Below, piece by piece: positions 58,865 to 64,000 of a stretch of DNA of 64,000 nucleotides. A model generated the notes under the pieces. That model was not told the origin of the DNA. It did not search any database and worked only from the letters and a program-made list of their open reading frames with translations. The position numbers were made by a program, and so were the translations under genes. Source of the DNA: Flavobacterium shii (GTDB taxonomy: Bacteria; Bacteroidota; Bacteroidia; Flavobacteriales; Flavobacteriaceae); the NCBI RefSeq assembly GCF_025847235.1, contig NZ_JAOZEW010000024.1, forward strand, positions 1 through 64,000, read 5' to 3'. Numbering within the stretch: position 1 is the stretch's first letter; every line of letters starts with the position of its first letter.

Positions 58865-59620
58865 TTACCAACCTTGATTCAGCCCATTTTTAAGAACCTC
58901 ATCATATTTTTCTTTATCAAAAGTATATAAATTTGGAGCTTTATGTGCCACATTACTTTTCTTTTCATCTAGCTTATTCAAGATTCCAATGTTGGTTATT
59001 TTTCGGAGAAAGTTTCTCCTGTCCAACTTTTTATCCAAAATCGTTTCATACAATTTTTGAAGCTCTGGAATTGTAAATTTTTCAGGCAATAAATTATATC
59101 CTACGGGTATTAAATTCAACTCATTTCGAAGTGTGATTAATGCTTTATCAAGAATTTCTTTATGATCTAAGATTAATTCTGGAACTTCCTTGTGATCAAC
59201 CCATTCTATTAATTCTTCTTTTTTACTTTGTTGTGGAACAGTTTGCAAGAAATCGACCAAGGCATAATATCCTACAGTTACAAATCGCTGTGATAGCCAT
59301 TTTCCAGTCTCTCTGGGAATTTTTAGATGATCTAAGACTGCATTACCAAAATGATTATCATTTCTTTTTACTTTTCCAAAAGTTGCAAATTGTCTCAAAA
59401 AAATCCCTTCCATTCCTGTTCTAATCTTCAAAACCCTCACAGCTGCATCATCTATATCTTCATCTATAGGAACGAATCCCCCAGGCAATGACCATTTATT
59501 TTCATACGGGGTTTTAATTAGCAAAACTTTAAGCTGATTGTCATGGAATCCGAAAATTACACAATCTATAGAAAGTCCTGGTTGGTATTCAACATATTTT
59601 TCCAAGGTGGTATTTCTCAT
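58865..59620 (-). CDS. NrtR-like regulator: degenerate Nudix domain plus winged helix
   Basis: The 251-residue protein has an N-terminal Nudix fold (LSIDCVIFGFHDNQLKVLLIKTPYENKWSLPGGFV). The Nudix box keeps Gly48 and Glu54, but the catalytic RExxEE is RVLKIR at 62-67, so hydrolase activity is unlikely. The C-terminal half (~155-251) is a winged-helix-like region (PEKFTIPELQKLYETILDKKLDRRNFLRKITNIGIL). This is the layout of NrtR/AraR-type transcriptional regulators, known in Bacteroidota to sense sugar or NAD metabolites. A perfect palindrome lies upstream at 59635-59662. The GH3 gene is 0.9 kb further on. Confidence 0.85.
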   Translation of the reverse strand: MRNTTLEKYVEYQPGLSIDCVIFGFHDNQLKVLLIKTPYENKWSLPGGFVPIDEDIDDAAVRVLKIRTGMEGIFLRQFATFGKVKRNDNHFGNAVLDHLKIPRETGKWLSQRFVTVGYYALVDFLQTVPQQSKKEELIEWVDHKEVPELILDHKEILDKALITLRNELNLIPVGYNLLPEKFTIPELQKLYETILDKKLDRRNFLRKITNIGILNKLDEKKSNVAHKAPNLYTFDKEKYDEVLKNGLNQGW

Positions 59621-59634
59621 GTAATTATTATTTG

Positions 59635-59662
59635 TCTTGATTTTTACTTATAAAAATCAAGA
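59635..59662. promoter_or_regulatory. Perfect 28-bp palindrome upstream of the NrtR-like gene
   Basis: TCTTGATTTTTA (59635-59646), 4 nt, TAAAAATCAAGA (59651-59662). It ends 14 bp before the start codon of the regulator. A -7 element TAAATTTG is ~130 bp upstream (59756-59763, minus). Candidate autoregulatory operator or leader hairpin. The rest of 59664-59977 is AT-rich and shows no gene. Confidence 0.65.
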
Positions 59663-59977
59663 TGCTATTTAACTCATTTTTATAAAATGAAACAGATCTG
59701 ATTTTTCAATATTTTCTGAACATATGCTAGCTATGTGCAAATCACAAATTAATGTCAAATTTACAAACAAATGCTATGGGAATTGAAAAAATAAGTACAT
59801 TGCGTCATAATAACACATTAAGCATTTAGGTTGTTATTTTTTCACTGAAAGCACTTAATAGGCTAATTTAAAAATATTTATAAAATTAATTCTCAGTTTA
59901 AAAACAGTTCCTAATTGTAACAAATATTGAAACAAAGAGTCTCTTAACTTAATCGAGAACAATAAATTGATCACAAC

Positions 59978-60232
59978 ATGAACATTCCAAATCTAGAAAA
60001 AATGAATAAGAAACTTATTAAAAAAATATGTTCTTCTTTTGGATTAGTATCAAAAACAGAACTCTTAGAAGAATCTTTAAAATATAGCATCAAGCAGGAA
60101 AAAATTTCGGATCAACTTTTAAACAGTGTTGATTCTAAAGATAAAAAAGCAAAAAAAGATGCTTATGAAAAAGCCATTAACGAATCCTATAAAGGAATTG
60201 GAGTTATGGATTTCATGAATACTTTAAAATAA
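59978..60232 (+). CDS. Small protein of unknown function
   Basis: The 84-residue protein is Lys/Ser-rich, helical in look (KLIKKICSSFGLVSKTELLEESLKYSIKQEKISDQLLNSV) and has no signal peptide. The tail ESYKGIGVMDFMNTLK is more hydrophobic. I do not recognise the family. It ends at a perfect terminator, which argues for a real transcribed gene. Confidence 0.55.
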   Translation: MNIPNLEKMNKKLIKKICSSFGLVSKTELLEESLKYSIKQEKISDQLLNSVDSKDKKAKKDAYEKAINESYKGIGVMDFMNTLK

Positions 60233-60267
60233 AAAACGGGCAAAATATATATTTTGCCCGTTTTTTT
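60231..60267 (+). terminator. Perfect rho-independent terminator after the small gene
   Basis: Stem ACGGGCAAAATAT/ATATTTTGCCCGT and T-run to 60267. Confidence 0.9.
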
Positions 60268-60486
60268 ATTATTCCTTTAAAATCTTCTTTTAACATCGAT
60301 TTACTTCTCCTGATCTATCCTTATCTTCTGATTACTAAAAATATCATCCTGATGGGGTTTCTTTAAATAAAATTCATTTCTACAAATATAACGTCCCGCT
60401 GGTACTTGCTTTATCCATAATGTAAAAAGCCAGATGGGATTAGAATTTGATATGTTAAAAATTATACTCAAAAAGGATTTTCTTTA
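60268..60486 (-). pseudogene. Open stretch behind bglX, possible gene remnant
   Basis: Minus-strand reading in frame with bglX, behind its tandem TAATAA stops, stays open for about 60 codons with protein-like wording (IWLFTLWIKQVPAGRYICR, NEFYLKKPHQDDIFS) and ends near 60300. No start codon is suitable. It could be the tail of a decayed gene or chance. No function is claimed. Confidence 0.25.
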
Positions 60487-62715
60487 TTATTTCACCAATT
60501 CAAAATCAGATTTTACACGAATATCTGCCGAAGATGAACCTATCATCAATTCAAAATCACCTGGTTCTGAACCCCACTCTATTTTGTCATTATAAAAAGA
60601 TAGTTTTTCGTTATCTATCGTAAACTGAATCGTTTTGGTTTCTCCTGCATTTAATTTCACTTTCTGAAAATCTCTAAGTTCTAAAACAGGTCTTACAACT
60701 GATCCAAATTTATCTTTTAAATACAATTGCACTACTTCTTCTCCTGCTACTTTTCCAGTGTTTTTTAACTGAAAAGAAACTTGAATTTTCTCATTGCTCT
60801 TCATTTTGGTAGTAGATAATTTTAAATCGGAATAATCGAATTTAGTGTAGCTTAATCCAAATCCGAAAGGAAATTTAGGACTACTTTTCAAATCTGTATA
60901 AGCAGAAACATATCCTTTGGCATTATCGTCTTGTGCTGGTCTTCCTGTACTATAATGGTTGTAGTAAATAGGAATTTGTCCTACTTCTCTCGGGAATGTC
61001 ATTGGTAATTTTCCTGACGGATTGTAATCTCCAAATAATACATCTGCAATAGCATTTCCTGCTTCGCTACCTAACCACCATGTATAAAGAATAGCTGGCA
61101 CATTATCGGCTGTCCAATTAAAAACAAGTGGTCTTCCTGCGTTAACCAAAACTACAACTGGTTTTCCTGTTGCCTGAATCGCTTTTACTAATTCTTCCTG
61201 AACTCCTGGTATGTTTATGTTGCTTCGGCTTTTGGCTTCTCCACTCATATCATGTCTTTCGCCAATACTCAGGATTACTACATCGGCTTGTTTTGCTGTT
61301 GCAATTGCTTCGGCAAAACCATCTTTGTTGTCGCCTTCTACTTCACATCCTTTGGCATATAGTAGTTTGGTATTCTTCCCTACTTTATTTTGTAATCCGT
61401 CCCATTGCGAAACCACCCATTTGTTATAATCTACTTCTGGTAATTCAACAGCCCAGAAACCCATATTGGCTTTATACTCTTTTACCATTGGTCCTATAAA
61501 TGCAATTGTTTTTGTGCTTTTAGCAAGTGGTAATATCGCATTATCATTCTTTAGTAAAACAATACTTTTTGCTGCAACTTCACGCGCTGCTTTACGGTGT
61601 TCCGGATTATTTAATTCTTGTTTCTCTCTATCTGGATTGGAGTATTTGTATGGATCATCGAATAATCCTAACTCAAATTTCTTGCGCAAAATCCTTTTTA
61701 CAGCATCATCTACTAGGTCTATCGAAACTTTGTTTTCTTTTATCAATGCTGGCAAGTTATATCTGTATGCATTACTTTCCATATCCATATCGCTACCCGC
61801 AGTAATTGCAGCTAGTGCAGCTTCTTTAAGATCTTTAGAATAGCCATGTGCAACCATTTCGCCTATTGATCCCCAATCTGAAACTACGAATCCTTGAAAG
61901 TTCCATTTTCCTTTTAAAATATCTCTTTGTAAGTGTGCATTTCCTGTTGCAGGAATTCCGTTAATATCATTAAATGAATTCATAAATGTTGCTGCACCAG
62001 CATCTAGTGCGGCTTTAAATGGTGGTAAATAAGTTTCCCACAACATTCTTTCGCTCATATCTACTGAGTTATAATCTCTACCTCCAATGGCGGCTCCATA
62101 AGCTGCAAAATGTTTTACGCATGCCATTACTGAATTTAGGTTTCCTAGTTTATCCCCTTGAAATCCTTTTACTCTGGCATAAGCTATTCTTGAACCTAAA
62201 TAGCTATCTTCTCCTGCTCCTTCCATTACACGTCCCCAACGTGGGTCACGACCAATATCGACCATTGGGGCAAATGTCCAATGGATTCCGCTTGCAGCAG
62301 CTTCGGTCGCAGCAACTCTAGCCGAAAGTTCTATCGCTGCCAAATCCCAACTTGCTGCTTCTCCTAACGGAATCGGGAATGTGGTTTTAAAACCATGTAT
62401 TACATCCTGACCATATAACAATGGTATTTTTAATCGGGATTGCATTGCCAGTTCTTGATATTGTCGGGTATATTTTGTCCCAACTACATTAAGCATTGAA
62501 CCTACTAAACCATCTTTAATTTCGGCTTGTTTATTTGGGTTTATAGTAATTGGACCTGTGGCAGCATTATTACCTGTGTACTGATTAAGTTGCCCAATTT
62601 TTTCCTCAAGCGTCATTTGCTTCAGCAACGCATTTACTTTTTGATCGATAGTTTGCTGTTGCGCCATCGCAAAAAACGAAAGCATCAAACAAGTCAATGT
62701 GGTTATTCTTTTCAT
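60487..62715 (-). CDS. bglX: Secreted GH3-family beta-glucosidase (BglX-like)
   Basis: The 742-residue enzyme has a signal peptide (MKRITTLTCLMLSFFAMAQ), an N-terminal GH3 barrel (MTLEEKIGQLNQYTG, PLLYGQDVIHGFKTTFPIPLG, GRDPRWGRVMEG, CVKHFAAYGAAIGGRDYN, FVVSDWGSI with the nucleophile Asp), an alpha/beta sandwich (VVLVNAGRPLVF, GKLPMTFPR) and a C-terminal fibronectin-III-like domain. It probably cleaves glucose from beta-glucan oligosaccharides in the periplasm. It lies beside a secreted endonuclease-like protein and a CBM6-like fragment, which suggests a small carbohydrate-use locus. Confidence 0.93.
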   Translation of the reverse strand: MKRITTLTCLMLSFFAMAQQQTIDQKVNALLKQMTLEEKIGQLNQYTGNNAATGPITINPNKQAEIKDGLVGSMLNVVGTKYTRQYQELAMQSRLKIPLLYGQDVIHGFKTTFPIPLGEAASWDLAAIELSARVAATEAAASGIHWTFAPMVDIGRDPRWGRVMEGAGEDSYLGSRIAYARVKGFQGDKLGNLNSVMACVKHFAAYGAAIGGRDYNSVDMSERMLWETYLPPFKAALDAGAATFMNSFNDINGIPATGNAHLQRDILKGKWNFQGFVVSDWGSIGEMVAHGYSKDLKEAALAAITAGSDMDMESNAYRYNLPALIKENKVSIDLVDDAVKRILRKKFELGLFDDPYKYSNPDREKQELNNPEHRKAAREVAAKSIVLLKNDNAILPLAKSTKTIAFIGPMVKEYKANMGFWAVELPEVDYNKWVVSQWDGLQNKVGKNTKLLYAKGCEVEGDNKDGFAEAIATAKQADVVILSIGERHDMSGEAKSRSNINIPGVQEELVKAIQATGKPVVVLVNAGRPLVFNWTADNVPAILYTWWLGSEAGNAIADVLFGDYNPSGKLPMTFPREVGQIPIYYNHYSTGRPAQDDNAKGYVSAYTDLKSSPKFPFGFGLSYTKFDYSDLKLSTTKMKSNEKIQVSFQLKNTGKVAGEEVVQLYLKDKFGSVVRPVLELRDFQKVKLNAGETKTIQFTIDNEKLSFYNDKIEWGSEPGDFELMIGSSSADIRVKSDFELVK

Positions 62716-62806
62716 GAAATAAATATTAAATTCTTATTATTGTTTTTTCTACTAAACATAAATTGCTTTCAAACCACAGTTTAATAAAATTGCATTCATT
62801 CTTTTG

Positions 62807-63646
62807 CTATTCATTAACTTCAATTAATACAGGCAAGTGGTCCGATGGATATTTTAAATCTACTGAATCACTTAAAACTGCATACTTTTTAACTTTCAGA
62901 TTACTGTTTTTAGAAATAAAAATATAATCTATCAATAACGTAACTGGCTTATCATGTTCAAAATCATTGAAGGTTCCTGATGGGCCAAATGGCTTTTGCT
63001 CTGAAATTTCACGGCTGTCGTTCATATTTTTTCTCAAAGAAATAATCCGATCTGTATTTGGTTCCGAGTTAAAATCGCCCATAAGAAAGACAGGATATCC
63101 TTTGGTATTAAGTGCTGCCATTTTGGATAAAATTAATTCTAGTCCTTTGGTTCTTGCCTCTTCGCCAATATGATCGAGATGCGTATTAAAAACCCAAAAT
63201 GTTTTTTTTGTTTTTAAATCTTTAAAAAGAGCATACGTACAAACTCTATTACATGCAGCATCCCAACCTCTTGAAACAACATCCGGAGTTTGAGAAAGCC
63301 AAAACGTATTGGATTCTAGTACCGAAAATCTATCTTTTTTATAATAAATAGAAGATGATTCGCCTTTACCTTCTGCTTCACGAGCAATACCTATATGATT
63401 ATAATTTGGTAATGCAACCGCAATATCATTAACCTGATTGGGCAATGCTTCTTGTACTCCAAAAATATCCGGTGCATAAAATTGTATTTGAGAAGTGAAA
63501 AAATCTTTACGGTTTCCCCATGCATTTTCACCATCAGAGGCTACATCCAATCGGATATTATAGGTCATTATTTTTAAATTTTGTCCATAAATTCCAGATA
63601 GTGACAAAAGCATTAAAGCGACAATTAGTTTTTTTGTTTTTTTCAT
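62807..63646 (-). CDS. Secreted endonuclease/exonuclease/phosphatase-fold protein
   Basis: The 279-residue protein has a signal peptide (MKKTKKLIVALMLLSLSGIYG) and an EEP domain. Motifs are LKIMTYNIRLD, DIFGVQEALPNQV (metal Glu), FNTHLDHIGEEAR, LMGDFNSEPNTD and YPSDHLPVLIEV (catalytic Asp-His). Exported EEP proteins next to glycosidases in Bacteroidota are usually of unknown phosphodiesterase specificity. It is on the same strand as bglX, 91 bp upstream of it. Confidence 0.9.
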   Translation of the reverse strand: MKKTKKLIVALMLLSLSGIYGQNLKIMTYNIRLDVASDGENAWGNRKDFFTSQIQFYAPDIFGVQEALPNQVNDIAVALPNYNHIGIAREAEGKGESSSIYYKKDRFSVLESNTFWLSQTPDVVSRGWDAACNRVCTYALFKDLKTKKTFWVFNTHLDHIGEEARTKGLELILSKMAALNTKGYPVFLMGDFNSEPNTDRIISLRKNMNDSREISEQKPFGPSGTFNDFEHDKPVTLLIDYIFISKNSNLKVKKYAVLSDSVDLKYPSDHLPVLIEVNE

Positions 63647-63771
63647 AATTAAGGTTTTTTAATCCATTAAAACTTAGCCTTTATTCCAAAGCTTTAAATG
63701 GAGAAAACTAATCTAACAAAATATTAATTACAAATACTATTATGATTTTTCGTTTACGTTTTTTTAACACA

Positions 63772-63999
63772 CTACTTTTTAGCTACTAAAAAGTCCAGAT
63801 AATTTAAATTAAATCCTCCGTTATCAAAAACTACTTTAACCTTATTTGTTCCTTTTTTCAAACTCACTCCCGGAAGTATAACTGTTTTCCAGATTGTATC
63901 GCTCCCTGTTGCCGGAAGGGTAATTATTTCTGATATTTTTCCGTTTCCATTTTCCAAATGTAATTTTCCTTCTGCTTTTTCACTTGAATAACGAATAGC
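63772..63999 (-). CDS. C-terminal fragment of a protein with CBM6-like carbohydrate-binding module (gene cut by window end)
   Basis: The frame is open from the window edge to the stop at 63772 (76 codons). The visible tail (IRYSSEKAEGKLHLENGNGK, then PATGSDTIWKTVILPG and LKKGTNKVKVVFDNGGFNLNYLDFLVAKK) matches the last strands of family 6 carbohydrate-binding modules, where Trp and Asn bind sugar. The Met-like codons inside are internal; the gene begins outside the window. The catalytic part cannot be seen. Confidence 0.75.
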   Translation of the reverse strand, partial: AIRYSSEKAEGKLHLENGNGKISEIITLPATGSDTIWKTVILPGVSLKKGTNKVKVVFDNGGFNLNYLDFLVAKK

Positions 64000-64000
64000 T

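Noticed and set aside
61170..62784. Several 60-125 codon plus-strand frames opposite bglX
   Set aside because: These are codon-bias shadows of the GH3 gene, Leu/Tyr-rich, without start signals.

Overview
This window is from a member of the Flavobacteriia, most likely Flavobacterium or a close relative. The evidence is AT-rich DNA, many matches to the Bacteroidota promoter (TTG, 17-23 nt, TAnnTTTG), few Shine-Dalgarno sequences, and family content: DUF2723, DUF3127 and DUF4301 proteins, a TonB-dependent receptor, GGGP synthase, and Bacteroidota-type thi and ribosomal-protein operons. No prophage, insertion sequence or CRISPR array is visible. The window is a chromosome segment with several accessory patches and many short intergenic repeats.

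Layout. 0-6.7 kb: an AraC regulator cut by the window edge, two near-identical tRNA-Gln genes, a DUF2723 membrane protein, a polysaccharide deacetylase, a thioredoxin-fold protein without its cysteines, and a membrane metallophosphoesterase. 6.8-9.7 kb: an OmpR-type two-component system flanked by two small, basic, Ala/Lys-rich secreted proteins. Both small genes carry the same direct repeat at the same distance from their promoters. 9.8-15.7 kb: polA, a LacI regulator and two ferritin-like exported proteins. 15.8-18.8 kb: rplM-rpsI-rpsB-tsf. 18.8-24.2 kb: an M3 peptidase, a queuosine-precursor transporter, small lipoproteins (two are tandem paralogues) and tag.

24.2-31.3 kb: a TPP-riboswitch-controlled thiamine operon, thiS-thiC-thiE-like-thiD-thiE-thiG-thiH-thiF. 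A second TPP riboswitch (39.3 kb, minus strand) lies in front of a TonB-dependent receptor, so synthesis and probable outer-membrane uptake of thiamine are controlled by the same ligand. 31.3-36.9 kb: MOSC protein, aat, DUF3127 protein, flavin reductase, an orphan histidine kinase, HIT protein, greA with a terminator-like leader hairpin, and a Rieske-like lipoprotein lacking both His ligands. 39.4-43.3 kb (minus strand): GGGP synthase, pnuC, a NadR-kinase/DUF4301 fusion and arfB. 43.3-44.7 kb: a Crp/Fnr regulator, a perfect palindrome at an activator-like position, a small membrane protein and a truncated haemoglobin.

44.9-50.6 kb: a phosphopantetheinyl transferase, ahcY, a patatin/beta-barrel protein and two structured intergenic elements. 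50.8-54.0 kb: five poorly characterised small genes with no recognisable partner. 54-58.8 kb: an SMR exporter, a Fic protein with a palindrome touching its start codon, a GNAT protein and a DNA-alkylation-repair cluster (AraC-MGMT fusion, 2OG oxygenase, Ada-type zinc domain, AlkB). 58.9-64 kb: an NrtR-like regulator with a degenerate Nudix box and a 28-bp palindrome in front of it, then secreted carbohydrate-related proteins (GH3, an endonuclease/phosphatase-fold protein, and a CBM6-like fragment at the edge).

The most distinctive candidate for an undescribed system is the two-component locus with twin Asr-like proteins (6.9-9.7 kb). Next are the Crp/Fnr-globin promoter and the palindromes in front of the Fic and NrtR-like genes. 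All of these are inferences from sequence alone.
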